A stretch of DNA of 64,000 nucleotides from Martinezella tropici (lineage in GTDB: Bacteria > Pseudomonadota > Alphaproteobacteria > Rhizobiales > Rhizobiaceae). The notes beneath the pieces are model-generated. The model made no database searches and was not told the origin of the DNA. It was given only the letters and a program-made list of their open reading frames with translations. Where the stretch lies: positions 124,001 to 188,000 of the forward strand of contig JUHI01000007.1 of assembly GCA_000799755.1 (NCBI GenBank). Reading direction: 5' to 3'. The position numbers and the translations under genes are program-made. This document shows, one piece after another, positions 16,595-24,839 of the stretch; the stretch's first letter is position 1, and each line of letters begins with the position of its first letter.

Positions 16595-17089
16595 AAACGC
16601 CGGAAATGCGCGCTTTCGCCGTTTGGCGATATGGCTTGCCGAAATTTTTCAACAATCGAAAACCGCCGTTCACCCCAGCGGATTTGGGAAAATTTCGCCA
16701 AAACTATATCGCGAACGATGCAAAAGCCTTAGAAACTTGTTTCAAAGTGGGAAAATTTGCGAATCGCCTTAACATATTCGCGTTACGGTATTGTGCCCGT
16801 TGTGCCACGTTAAAAAACTTTTGCTTGCCAATTCCCTTTAAACACAGCACTCTCAATAGTGTTCGGGCATTTTTAGAGCATGGGAAGTCCTAATAGAATT
16901 GCGCTCCGGGAACGCTAATATTCCGGTCAGCCTGGTCGAGAAGCGGGGTGGCAAACATCGCATCGAGACCGTGCCGAGTTACGGGGACCTTTTCCTTCAA
17001 ATTCCGAGAACTGCCTGCAAGCGCCCGCAAGGGCAACACAAGTAATGCTGCCCGTGTGGATGGTGGGCAGAGAGAAAAGGACCTGAGGC
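16595..17089. other. Long AT-richer leader region upstream of cspA
   Basis: About 495 bp, visibly more AT-rich than the genes around it. Close to the cspA start a hairpin CTGCCC (17048-17053)/GGGCAG (17065-17070) sits just ahead of the ribosome site AAAAGGA (17076-17081). A 12-codon reading starting at 16880 has no good ribosome site. Cold-shock genes often have long structured 5' leaders, so part of this may be transcribed. Confidence 0.45.
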
Positions 17090-17305
17090 ATGGCCGAGAC
17101 TGGCACTGTAAAGTTTTTTAATACCGATAAGGGCTTCGGTTTCATTAAACCGGACAAGGGTGGTGCAGACATCTTTGTACACATTTCTGCAGTTCAGGCT
17201 TCTGGTCTGGCAGGATTGTCGGAAAACCAGAAGGTAAGCTTCGACACGGAACCGGATCGTCGCGGCAAGGGACCGAAGGCCGTCAATCTGCAGATTGCTG
17301 GCTGA
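17090..17305 (+). CDS. cspA: Cold-shock protein (CspA family)
   Basis: A 71-residue single cold-shock domain, an RNA chaperone. RNP1 KGFGFI and RNP2 DIFVHISA are intact. AAAAGGA lies 8 nt before the ATG and a hairpin stands just upstream of it. Monocistronic, followed by a strong terminator. Rhizobia carry several csp genes, so the symbol is generic. Confidence 0.95.
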   Translation: MAETGTVKFFNTDKGFGFIKPDKGGADIFVHISAVQASGLAGLSENQKVSFDTEPDRRGKGPKAVNLQIAG

Positions 17306-17338
17306 GACACCTTAACGGCTATCAAATTCGAGTTGGGG

Positions 17339-17360
17339 CCCGGCAGCAATGCCGGGTTTT
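17339..17360 (+). terminator. Intrinsic terminator of cspA
   Basis: CCCGGCA (17339-17345), loop GCAA, TGCCGGG (17350-17356), then TTTT. A textbook tetraloop terminator 34 bp after the cspA stop. Confidence 0.88.
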
Positions 17361-17454
17361 GTCATTCAGTCTGCATTCAGTTAACCGCGTATAATTTGCC
17401 TCTCATCAAAGAGCGGGAATGATTGTTGCCCCGCTCCCGTGAGAGGATAGGCCA

Positions 17455-17892
17455 ATGACCATACTCGGCAAAACGCTTGTCATGTCCGCCGTCGCCGCGG
17501 CATTGACGGTTACTTCTATGAGCGCCGCTTCCGCCGATGAATATTGGCGCCATCGCGACCGTGATGGTTGGGCGCTCGGCGCTGCCGGGCTCGCAACCGG
17601 CCTGATCGTCGGCTCCGCAATTGCCAGCCAACCGCGCTATGTCGAACCGGCGCCGGTCTATGTCGATCCCGATTACGACGCACCTCCCCCGGCCTATTAC
17701 TATCGCCCGCCGCCGCGCCGCGTCTACGTCGAGCGTGACGTCAGCTATTATGCGCCGCCGCCGGCATACGGCCCGCGCCCGTGGACATCCGCATGGATGC
17801 GCTATTGCTACGACCGCTACAGGAGCTTCGACGGTCGCTCCGGCACCTATGTCGGCTTTGACGGCATGCGTCATTTCTGCACGGCAGACTGA
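17455..17892 (+). CDS. Secreted BA14K-like protein
   Basis: A 145-residue exported protein: signal peptide about 1-27 ending SAASA-DE, a glycine/alanine hydrophobic stretch (about 40-58), a Pro/Tyr-rich central region, and a C-terminal module with WMRYCYDRYRSFDGRSGTY and a final Cys, typical of the BA14K family first known as a Brucella immunoreactive antigen. The two cysteines of the C-terminal module may form a disulfide. Function unknown, probably periplasmic or surface-associated. Confidence 0.82.
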   Translation: MTILGKTLVMSAVAAALTVTSMSAASADEYWRHRDRDGWALGAAGLATGLIVGSAIASQPRYVEPAPVYVDPDYDAPPPAYYYRPPPRRVYVERDVSYYAPPPAYGPRPWTSAWMRYCYDRYRSFDGRSGTYVGFDGMRHFCTAD

Positions 17893-17930
17893 TTTTCGAG
17901 CGCTGCTCCTGTCTGAAGTTTGAAGTATTG

Positions 17931-17970
17931 TCTGCCGCGAAGCCTGTATTTAGAAAGGCTTCGCGGCAGA
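17931..17970. repeat. Perfect 15-bp inverted repeat
   Basis: TCTGCCGCGAAGCCT (17931-17945) and its exact reverse complement (17956-17970) flank a 10-nt spacer, 38 bp after the BA14K-like gene. There is no T-run, so it is either a Rho-independent-like hairpin without tail, an mRNA 3'-end stabiliser, or a dispersed palindrome. Confidence 0.7.
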
Positions 17971-18142
17971 GTGTTCGTACGGCAGCCATCCCGATCACTC
18001 GATGCGACATGATAGAGGCGAGCATTCGCGCGAAACTCTCAGCGAGATGTTCCGTCAACAATGTCTTGCCGTTGTCACACCTCCCCCATATGCCCGCTGC
18101 TCTCACGTGCGACGGCGCGAGCAAACTTTCCGGAGGTTGGGC

Positions 18143-18661
18143 ATGGGCATTAGGAACTATCTGATCGAAGGCGTTTCCGGAGCCGGCAAGACCTCCGTCG
18201 CGACCGAGCTCCAGCAGCGCGGCTACCACGTCATCCATGGCGACCGGGAACTGGCTTACAAAGGCGACCCGGAAACGGGCGAACCGCTGGATGCTTTTGC
18301 CCGTGAGCAGCGTAGTCAGGATGTGGCCTTCGGGCACAAGCACCATCTTTGGAATGTCGACAAAGTCAAATCCCTTGCCGCCGATCGAAGCCATCCGGCC
18401 TCCTTTTTCTGCGGTGGCTCCAGGAACTTCCATCGTTTTATTCATCTGTTCGATGCGGTCTTCGTTCTCGATGTCGACGTCGGAACGCTGAAACGCCGGC
18501 TTGCCGACAGACCGGAAGACGAATTTGGCGGAAAGGCCGCAGAACGCGAGGTCATTCTGGAACTGCACGCAACGCAAGCGGATATTCCGAGGAACGCGAT
18601 AGCGATCGACGCCACTGCACCGCTCGCCCGCGTCGTCGACGATATCCTCTCGAGGTGCTGA
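18143..18661 (+). CDS. P-loop nucleotide kinase-like ATP-binding protein
   Basis: A 172-residue cytoplasmic P-loop protein. Walker A GVSGAGKTS (residues 9-17); an HGDRELAYKGDP segment, VFVLDVD as Walker B, and RRLADRPEDEFG as a lid-like Arg-rich stretch resemble small-molecule kinases of the adenylate kinase/AAA_17-18 group. Start ATG 18143 with CGGAGG 6 nt upstream; the reading frame is open farther upstream but without ribosome site. Substrate unknown. Confidence 0.75.
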   Translation: MGIRNYLIEGVSGAGKTSVATELQQRGYHVIHGDRELAYKGDPETGEPLDAFAREQRSQDVAFGHKHHLWNVDKVKSLAADRSHPASFFCGGSRNFHRFIHLFDAVFVLDVDVGTLKRRLADRPEDEFGGKAAEREVILELHATQADIPRNAIAIDATAPLARVVDDILSRC

Positions 18662-18702
18662 GCAGGCGGCCACATGACCGCCGGCAAACGCCCCCGCTTT
18701 CT

Positions 18703-19347
18703 TTATAGACCGCGCAGGAAGGGATTGGTGCGACGCTCGTCGCCGATCCGGCTGCCCGGACCATGACCGCAGATGAAGCCGACTTCATCGCCGAGCGGAA
18801 AGACCTTGTCGCGGATCGAATCCAGCAGTTGCTGGTGATTGCCGCCGGGCAGATCGGTTCTGCCTATCGAACCGTTGAACAGCACGTCGCCGAGATGGGC
18901 AAAACCCTGCTTCCGGTTTACATAGATGACATGGCCGGGCGCATGGCCGGGGCAATGGAAAACCTCGAATTCATGCTCGCCGAAAGAGACCTTGTCACCC
19001 TCCTTCAGAAAGCGATCCGGCGTAACGTTGCGCACGCCGCTGATGTTGAACATCTTGCCCTTGGCCTCGATATCATCAAGCAGGAAGCGGTCGTCCTCAT
19101 GCGGGCCGATCACCTCGATGCCGAGCGCCTCGCGCACCTCGTCGGCGCCGCCGGCATGGTCGATATGGCCGTGCGTCAGCCAGATCGCCTTCAAGGTGAT
19201 GCCGTTCTCGCGCACGGTCTGCAGGATGACGTCGACATCGCCGCCCGGATCGACCACCACGCCTTCTTTCGTCTCCGGATCGAACAGGATGGTGCAGTTC
19301 TGTTCAAAAGGGGTCACCGGAATGATGCCGGCCTGGAGCATGCCCAT
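18703..19347 (-). CDS. MBL-fold metallohydrolase, glyoxalase II-like
   Basis: A 214-residue metallo-beta-lactamase-fold hydrolase. Zinc motif THGHIDHAGG near residue 60, later CPGHAPGH and GDVLFNGSIGRTDLPGG, and a C-terminal CGHGPGSRIGDERRTNPFL; the last features are typical of the YcbL group of glyoxalase-II-like enzymes that act on thioesters. ATG 19347 has GAGG 7 nt upstream; an ATG two codons later is possible. Confidence 0.88.
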   Translation of the reverse strand: MGMLQAGIIPVTPFEQNCTILFDPETKEGVVVDPGGDVDVILQTVRENGITLKAIWLTHGHIDHAGGADEVREALGIEVIGPHEDDRFLLDDIEAKGKMFNISGVRNVTPDRFLKEGDKVSFGEHEFEVFHCPGHAPGHVIYVNRKQGFAHLGDVLFNGSIGRTDLPGGNHQQLLDSIRDKVFPLGDEVGFICGHGPGSRIGDERRTNPFLRGL

Positions 19348-19594
19348 GGAGCGCCTCGTCTGTTGGATCGTCGTACTGCCGGTATAGCGGCAAACGCCCG
19401 CCAAAACAGCCCCTGCGGTCCTGAAGCGGCATGGACGCCGGAGATCATTCACTCAAAGCTCTATAAAATCATTCATTTTCAGACAGTTACTATATTTCCC
19501 TCTCGAACGGAGGCATGTTCACGCCAATCAGATCGGAACACCGAAGCACCGCAAGCGTTGAGGATACGTCTTTCAAGACAGAAGGAGAAAACCA

Positions 19595-20233
19595 ATGTCC
19601 TTGAAAAGAAACCTGTTGCTCGCCAGCTTCGCCCTGCTCGGCAGCGCTGGCCTTGCCCAGGCCGAGACGGCCGCAACCACCGCCACCGACATCGAAGTTC
19701 GCTCCGGACCGGGCGCGGAATTCCCGACGGTCGGTGTTGCCACGCGCGGTTCGGAAGCGACGCTGGATGGCTGCGTCGAAGGCAGCCGCTGGTGCCGGGT
19801 CGATGTGAATGGCATGCGAGGCTGGGTCTATGCGCAATATCTGAGCGTGGAACAGAACGGCGCGTCTGTTGTCGTTCAGGACCACAGGGATGATCTCGGC
19901 ATCCCAACCATCACCTATGAGCAGACCGACCCGATCAAAACAGGCAGCGTCGAAACCGCTCAGCCTGGTCCCAACGACCAGTTACTGGGTTCGGTCGATC
20001 AAAATGGCGGCGAGGTCGTCGCAATTACCCCGCCTGAAGAGATCCGAACCTACATCGATGACAATCCGGTCGATACGGTTCAGCTGAGCGGAGATCTCGC
20101 GGTCGGCGCCACGGTTCCGCAAAGCGTGGAAGTACACCGCATTCCCGATTATCAATACAGCTATGTCGAAGTGAATCATCAGCCAGTACTGGTCGATCCG
20201 GGCACGCGTCGGATCGTCTACGTCTATCGCTGA
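19595..20233 (+). CDS. Exported SH3b plus DUF1236 protein
   Basis: A 212-residue secreted protein: signal peptide 1-23 (ending LAQA-ET), a bacterial SH3 domain (about 28-86, with IEVRSGPGAEFPTVG and CRVDVNGMRGWVYAQYL), an acidic linker, and a C-terminal DUF1236-like module (about 140-212, with AVGATVPQSVEVHRIPDYQ). SH3b domains usually bind cell-wall peptides; DUF1236 is found in alphaproteobacterial envelope proteins. AGAAGGAG is 6 nt from the ATG. Confidence 0.85.
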   Translation: MSLKRNLLLASFALLGSAGLAQAETAATTATDIEVRSGPGAEFPTVGVATRGSEATLDGCVEGSRWCRVDVNGMRGWVYAQYLSVEQNGASVVVQDHRDDLGIPTITYEQTDPIKTGSVETAQPGPNDQLLGSVDQNGGEVVAITPPEEIRTYIDDNPVDTVQLSGDLAVGATVPQSVEVHRIPDYQYSYVEVNHQPVLVDPGTRRIVYVYR

Positions 20234-20477
20234 TTCGCCTGCAAGGCCGAACAACATGGCGAAATTGACATGCGGCCGGCTCGCCGCATGTCGCAATGAC
20301 GGATTTCCCCTGAAATTATTGCGGAATTCTCCCGTTTGAGTTGCCTTCTATTTCCAGCGATCCGAGCATGATGTACTTCTAATATCAGTGAGGATTATCG
20401 CCGCTCCCCGGCATCGATCCGGGACGCAGCGAGAGGGCATCCGGAAGCGTCTCCGGAATCATGGGAGAAGGGCAGTC

Positions 20478-20741
20478 ATGGAAAGTCTAGGGCCTATCAT
20501 CACGCAATTGATTGCCGGTGCGATCGGTGGCAACGCCGCAAGCGCCGTTTTGAAACAGGATGGGATCAATCTCGTTGCGAGAACGATCGCCGGCGCCATT
20601 GGTGGTCTTGGCGGCGGCCTGATCCTCAACCTGATCGGCAGCGAAGCTCTAACCGGCCTCATCGCGCAGGGCATATCCTCGCTGGTCGCAGGCGGCGTGC
20701 TCTCGGCGATCGTCGGTGTCGTTCTCGGCCGCAAGTCCTAA
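20478..20741 (+). CDS. Small glycine-rich membrane protein, unknown
   Basis: An 87-residue protein with two or three hydrophobic, GxxxG-rich helices (IAGAIGGNAASAVL, TIAGAIGGLGGGLILNLIG, and a C-terminal LVAGGVLSAIVGVVLG), ending RKS. AGAAGGG lies 5 nt before ATG 20478. It resembles small conserved rhizobial membrane proteins of no known role. Monocistronic. Confidence 0.7.
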   Translation: MESLGPIITQLIAGAIGGNAASAVLKQDGINLVARTIAGAIGGLGGGLILNLIGSEALTGLIAQGISSLVAGGVLSAIVGVVLGRKS

Positions 20742-21180
20742 ATAGATCGGATCGCGCAAGCCGGAGGTCGCAACCACCCGGCTTGCGCAGATCGATGCGC
20801 AACCCTGCTCGGCAACAGCCGCCCCTCCTCGCGCCTCGAAGTAAGCGCCAGCTCAACCGGCATCAGGGGCCTGTGAGATCGGACATGGCAGGGTTTCAAC
20901 ATGGGGCGTACCCCTGTTCATGTTGGCCGCCGCCACTCTCCACCTCGCTACAGGATTGATTTCAGCTGTGTTTGCGCTCTATGCGCGAGTGGCGGGCGAT
21001 AAAAATACAGGATATGTTGAGGTTTTCGCGGGGCCGCGCTTAATTTCCCGACAAGCCAACGCCGTTTGAAACGCGTGGCATTGTGCGAAGGCAACCGGCG
21101 ACGTAAAAATGTGTCAACAGAGCTGACATATTTTAGCGTAAATGTCCCGGATGCTCCATAATAGGAAAGGAAATGCCACG
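20742..21180. other. 439-bp intergenic region with two hairpins and a dyad
   Basis: Contains an 11-bp inverted repeat GCGCAAGCCGG (20754-20764)/CCGGCTTGCGC (20778-20788), probably ending the upstream transcript, and a second compound hairpin CAACATG (20897-20903)/CATGTTG (20919-20925) enclosing GGGG/CCCC. The TGTCA dyad at 21112-21128 lies just before the MarR gene. No supported gene; a 49-codon reading at 20920-21069 has no ribosome site. Confidence 0.5.
21112..21128. promoter_or_regulatory. TGTCA-N7-TGACA dyad upstream of the MarR gene
   Basis: TGTCA (21112-21116) and TGACA (21124-21128) are perfect inverted half-sites, spacing 7, centre about 60 bp before the GTG start. The 17-bp length and AT-rich flanks suit a MarR-type dimer. 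Likely autoregulatory; inferred. Confidence 0.45.
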
Positions 21181-21663
21181 GTGCCACGACAGATGAGCCA
21201 GAATGCGGCAAAGACAGAGCTGCTGGCCACGCCGATGCAGAACGCGGGAAGCATCGATTTCGAGATCATCGAGCTGCTTTTCTTCGCTTACCGTGATTTC
21301 GTCTCCGATCCGGACCAGATCCTCGTCAAAAGCGGCTTCGGCCGGGCTCATCACCGCGTCGTTCATTTCGTTAACCGCGAACCCGGCATGACGGTTGCGG
21401 ACCTTCTGGAAACATTGCAGATCACCAAACAGAGTTTGGCACGGGTTCTCAAACAATTGATCGATTCGGGTTATATTCGTCAGGTCGCAGGTCCTGAGGA
21501 CCGGCGGCAGCGCAAGCTGTACCCGACGCAGGCGGGCCGCGATCTGGCTCTGGCGTTGGCCGAGCCGCAATCGCGCCGCATTGAAAGGGCATTCGAAGGC
21601 GCGTCGGAAGCGACGCGCGAAGGCGTGAAACGTTTCCTGAGGGGAATGCAGACCGAGACATGA
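21181..21663 (+). CDS. petP: MarR-family regulator, PetP-like
   Basis: A 160-residue winged-helix regulator with FGRAHHRVVHFVNREPGMTVADLLE followed by TKQSLARVLKQLIDSGYI recognition helix and a DRRQRKL wing. GTG 21181 is chosen because AGGAAAGGA precedes it; ATG 21193 is the alternative. It is followed by an OmpR-type response regulator and a histidine kinase on the same strand. A MarR gene directly before an OmpR regulator matches petP-petR of Rhodobacter capsulatus, which are required for cytochrome bc1 expression; the symbol is assigned by that analogy. Confidence 0.7.
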   Translation: MPRQMSQNAAKTELLATPMQNAGSIDFEIIELLFFAYRDFVSDPDQILVKSGFGRAHHRVVHFVNREPGMTVADLLETLQITKQSLARVLKQLIDSGYIRQVAGPEDRRQRKLYPTQAGRDLALALAEPQSRRIERAFEGASEATREGVKRFLRGMQTET

Positions 21664-21740
21664 CGGCAATCCCGCCCGTGGGGCCTGGTGCGGACTGCGT
21701 CAACTCAATCGATGGGTAGGACAGGATCGAGACGGATCGA

Positions 21741-22442
21741 ATGACGACAAAAGCAGCAATCTCGGATGACGCAGCACATCTTCTGGTCGTGGACGACGAT
21801 ACGCGTATCCGCGCCCTTCTCAACCGTTACCTTATGGAGAAGGGTTTCCGCGTAACGGCTGCAGCCGACGGCGCCGAAGCCCGACGCAAGCTGGAAGGGC
21901 TCGATTTCGATCTCATCATCATGGACGTGATGATGCCCGGCGAGTCCGGCATAGAGTTGACCGCGAGCCTGCGCGCTATCAAGAATATCCCGGTCATCAT
22001 GCTGACGGCGCTCGCCGAAGCCGATTCCCGCATAGCCGGCCTGGAGGCCGGTGCCGACGATTATCTGCCGAAGCCCTTCGATCCGCGCGAGCTGGTGCTC
22101 CGGGTCAACAATATCCTGCGACGCAACGCGCCTGCCGACTCCCCGAAGATCGAGCTCGTGATGTTCGGCCCCTACACGTTTTCACTCACCCGCAAGGAAC
22201 TCAAGAAAGCCGCCGAGCTCATCCGGCTCACCGATCGCGAGCAGGAAATCATGTTGCTCTTTGCCAAACGCGCCGGCGAAACGATCCCGCGCCACGAGCT
22301 TATCGGCAACGATGCCGAGGTGGGCGAGCGCACGATCGACGTCCAGATCAACCGGCTTCGCCGCAAGATTGAAGACGACCCGGCAAACCCTATCTGGCTG
22401 CAGACGGTGCGCGGCATCGGCTACCGCCTGAGCATAGACTGA
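21741..22442 (+). CDS. petR: OmpR-family response regulator, PetR-like
   Basis: A 233-residue two-domain regulator: receiver domain (about 12-125) with acidic pocket VVDDD (16-20), phosphoacceptor Asp62 in IIMDVMMPGESG, switch Thr and Lys in LPKPFDP, and a C-terminal winged helix (about 140-230) with RTIDVQINRLRRKIEDDP and TVRGIGYRL. Situated between the MarR gene and the cognate kinase, whose start is 24 bp after the stop. Confidence 0.85.
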   Translation: MTTKAAISDDAAHLLVVDDDTRIRALLNRYLMEKGFRVTAAADGAEARRKLEGLDFDLIIMDVMMPGESGIELTASLRAIKNIPVIMLTALAEADSRIAGLEAGADDYLPKPFDPRELVLRVNNILRRNAPADSPKIELVMFGPYTFSLTRKELKKAAELIRLTDREQEIMLLFAKRAGETIPRHELIGNDAEVGERTIDVQINRLRRKIEDDPANPIWLQTVRGIGYRLSID

Positions 22443-22466
22443 GTTTCGTTCCGAGGATCAGCGGCC

Positions 22467-23849
22467 ATGGTGGCATTCGATTCGATCAGACGCGACCAGG
22501 AGCACACGCCGTCGAACGGGCTGCGGTGGCTTTCGCGCTGGATGCGTCGCTATATCCTGCCGACCGGCCTCTATGCCCGCTCGTTGCTGATCTTCATCCT
22601 GCCGATGATCATCCTGCAGGCCGTTGTCACCGTCGTTTTCATGGAACGCCACTGGCAGATGGTGACGCAGCGGCTGTCGATGGCGACCACTCGCGACATC
22701 GCCGCCATCATCACCATCATCCAGACCTATCCGCAGGATGCCGACTATTCCGCCATCACCCAGATGGCGCGCCAGAAGCTCGATCTCGCCATTTCGATCG
22801 AACCGGGTGGCGAGCTACCGCCGCCGGGCGAGAAGCCGTTCTTCTCGATCCTCGACGGCATCCTGAGCGACGAAATCCGCGATCAGATCAACCTGCCCTT
22901 CTGGATCGATACGGTCGGCAATTCCAGTCTGGTCGAAATCCGCATCAAACTGCCTGACAAGGTGCTGCGCGTCTTTGCCAAGCGCAGCCAGACCTATGCC
23001 TCGAACACCCATATCTTCATTCTGTGGATGGTCGGCACCTCGCTGGTGCTGATCGGCATCGCCGTCCTCTTCCTGCGCGGTCAGATCCGTCCGATCCTGG
23101 CGCTGGCGCAGGCTGCCGAAAGCTTCGGCAAGGGACAGCGGCTGGAAAACTATTCCCCCCGCGGCGCCGACGAGATACGCCGCGCCGGTTTGGCTTTCAT
23201 TCTCATGCGCGAACGCATCGAGCGGCAAATCGAGCAGCGGACGGCAATGCTTTCCGGCGTCAGCCACGATCTGCGCACGGTTCTCACCCGTTTCAAGCTG
23301 CAACTCGCCCTTGTCGGCGAGAATCCCGATCTGATCGGGCTCAGCGAAGATGTGGAGGACATGCAGAGCATGCTCGAGGGCTACATGGCCTTCGCGCGCG
23401 GCGAGGCCGAGGAAGATGTCGGGCAATTCAAGCTCAGCGACATTCTGGAGAAAATCCGGCAGGACTTCACGCTGCACGACAAGTCGATGAGCTTCTCCAT
23501 CGAGGGAGATGACGAAATCTCCGTCCGGCCCAACGCATTCAACCGTCTGGTGACCAACCTCGCCACCAACGCCCGACGCTATGCCAACAGCCTGCGTGTC
23601 GAAGCCCGGCATAGCGCGAAATGGCTGACGATCATCTTCGATGATGACGGCCCCGGCATTCCGGTCGCCGCGCGAGATGACGTCTTCAAACCGTTCTTCC
23701 GGCTGGATTCGGCGCGCAATCTCGATAAGTCCGGCACCGGTCTTGGCCTTGCCATCGCGCGCGACATCGCCCGCAGCCATGGTGGCAACGTCACGCTCGG
23801 CGACAGTCCGCTCGGCGGCTTGCGCGCCACCATCCGCATTCCCGCCTGA
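22467..23849 (+). CDS. EnvZ-like sensor histidine kinase
   Basis: A 460-residue membrane kinase: first membrane helix about 36-58, a periplasmic domain about 60-180 (PhoQ/EnvZ-type, unknown ligand), second helix about 182-203, HAMP about 204-258, H-box SGVSHDLRTVLTRFK with His267, N-box NLATNARRYA, and G-boxes DDDGPGIP and SGTGLGLAIARD. It lies 24 bp behind the response regulator and is its probable partner. All catalytic boxes are intact. Confidence 0.9.
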   Translation: MVAFDSIRRDQEHTPSNGLRWLSRWMRRYILPTGLYARSLLIFILPMIILQAVVTVVFMERHWQMVTQRLSMATTRDIAAIITIIQTYPQDADYSAITQMARQKLDLAISIEPGGELPPPGEKPFFSILDGILSDEIRDQINLPFWIDTVGNSSLVEIRIKLPDKVLRVFAKRSQTYASNTHIFILWMVGTSLVLIGIAVLFLRGQIRPILALAQAAESFGKGQRLENYSPRGADEIRRAGLAFILMRERIERQIEQRTAMLSGVSHDLRTVLTRFKLQLALVGENPDLIGLSEDVEDMQSMLEGYMAFARGEAEEDVGQFKLSDILEKIRQDFTLHDKSMSFSIEGDDEISVRPNAFNRLVTNLATNARRYANSLRVEARHSAKWLTIIFDDDGPGIPVAARDDVFKPFFRLDSARNLDKSGTGLGLAIARDIARSHGGNVTLGDSPLGGLRATIRIPA

Positions 23850-23860
23850 GGAGGGAGCAT

Positions 23861-24442
23861 ATGCCGATCGATATCGATGGCATGCATTGGCTGAATTCAC
23901 CGCCAATGTGGGAGGTGAACCAGGGACGCCTGTTCGTCCGCTCCGGCAGCAAAACCGATTTCTGGCAGGAAACCTATTACGGCTTCCATCGCGACGATGG
24001 TCATTTTCTCGGAATACCACGGCGCGGCGACTTCACCGCCGAAGTCACCTTCGTCGGGCATTATCGCGAACTGTACGATCAGGCCGGCCTGATGGTCCGC
24101 CATGATGCCAAGCACTGGATGAAATGCGGTATCGAATATACCGATGGCGCCAGGCATTTCAGCGTCGTCGTCACCAATGGCAATTCCGACTGGTCTGCAT
24201 TTCGGCTCGATCATGAATTCGACGCCATGTCCGTGCGGGTCACGCGCAACGGCAATGCACTCTTCATCCAATATCGCACCGATCGGATGGCCGAGTGGCA
24301 CATGGCAAGGCTCGCCTGGTTTGATCCGACGCTGGAAGACGTATCGGTCGGCCCGGCCTTCTGCTCGCCGCAGCGCGAAGGCTTCGAAGCGGAATTCCTC
24401 GCCTTCAGCCTGACCGACCCGGTATCAAGGGATATTCATTGA
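23861..24442 (+). CDS. DUF1349 concanavalin-like protein
   Basis: A 193-residue cytoplasmic beta-sandwich protein of the DUF1349 family; YDQAGLMVRHDAKHWMKCGIEYTDG and SDWSAF are the typical segments. It follows the kinase by 11 bp, with AGGAGGGAGC as ribosome site, so it is the last gene of the petPR-like operon. Function unknown; the family is related to carbohydrate-binding jelly-roll proteins. Confidence 0.82.
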   Translation: MPIDIDGMHWLNSPPMWEVNQGRLFVRSGSKTDFWQETYYGFHRDDGHFLGIPRRGDFTAEVTFVGHYRELYDQAGLMVRHDAKHWMKCGIEYTDGARHFSVVVTNGNSDWSAFRLDHEFDAMSVRVTRNGNALFIQYRTDRMAEWHMARLAWFDPTLEDVSVGPAFCSPQREGFEAEFLAFSLTDPVSRDIH

Positions 24443-24449
24443 ACGCATT

Positions 24450-24469
24450 CCCTTTCGATTGCGAAAGGG
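24450..24469. terminator. Bidirectional hairpin between DUF1349 gene and csaA
   Basis: CCCTTTCG (24450-24457), loop ATTG, CGAAAGGG (24462-24469): a perfect 8-bp stem in the 34-bp gap between convergent genes. It lacks a long T-run but is well placed to end both transcripts. Confidence 0.6.
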
Positions 24470-24476
24470 ACGTCGC

Positions 24477-24818
24477 TCACATCATCCGCTTGCCGTTCGG
24501 CACCGGCTGGGTTACCGCAGCAAGGATGATCGCCCCCGCCTCATCCTCGAAACCGAGGGTCAGCACCTCGGAACGCACCGGTCCGATCTGGCGCGGCGGA
24601 AAATTGACGACGGCCAGCACCTGCCGGCCGACAAGGGTTTCCGGCGTATAATGCACGGTGATCTGCGCGGAGGAGCGCTTGATGCCGATCTCCGGCCCGA
24701 AATCGATCCTCAGCTTGTAAGCGGGCTTGCGCGCTTCCGGAAAGGTCTCCGCTTCGATGATCGTCCCGACGCGGATATCAACCCGCTCGAAATCGCCATA
24801 GGTGATCTCTTCCGTCAT
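24477..24818 (-). CDS. csaA: tRNA-binding (EMAP II) domain protein CsaA-like
   Basis: A 113-residue single OB-fold tRNA-binding domain. FERVDIRVGTIIEAE, KPAYKLRIDFG and VVNFPPRQIGPVRSEVL are the family motifs. CsaA proteins are reported as export chaperones; tRNA binding is the conserved property. Last gene of a minus-strand run ybjN-like, proC, csaA (21-bp gap to proC). Confidence 0.9.
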   Translation of the reverse strand: MTEEITYGDFERVDIRVGTIIEAETFPEARKPAYKLRIDFGPEIGIKRSSAQITVHYTPETLVGRQVLAVVNFPPRQIGPVRSEVLTLGFEDEAGAIILAAVTQPVPNGKRMM

Positions 24819-24839
24819 GTCCCGCCCTTTATCGAGAAT

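Noticed and set aside
16880..16918. 12-codon reading upstream of cspA as a leader peptide
   Set aside because: No convincing ribosome site and no adjoining attenuator-like structure.
20920..21069. 49-codon plus-strand frame with hydrophobic start
   Set aside because: No ribosome site, its start is inside a hairpin, and no similarity recognised.
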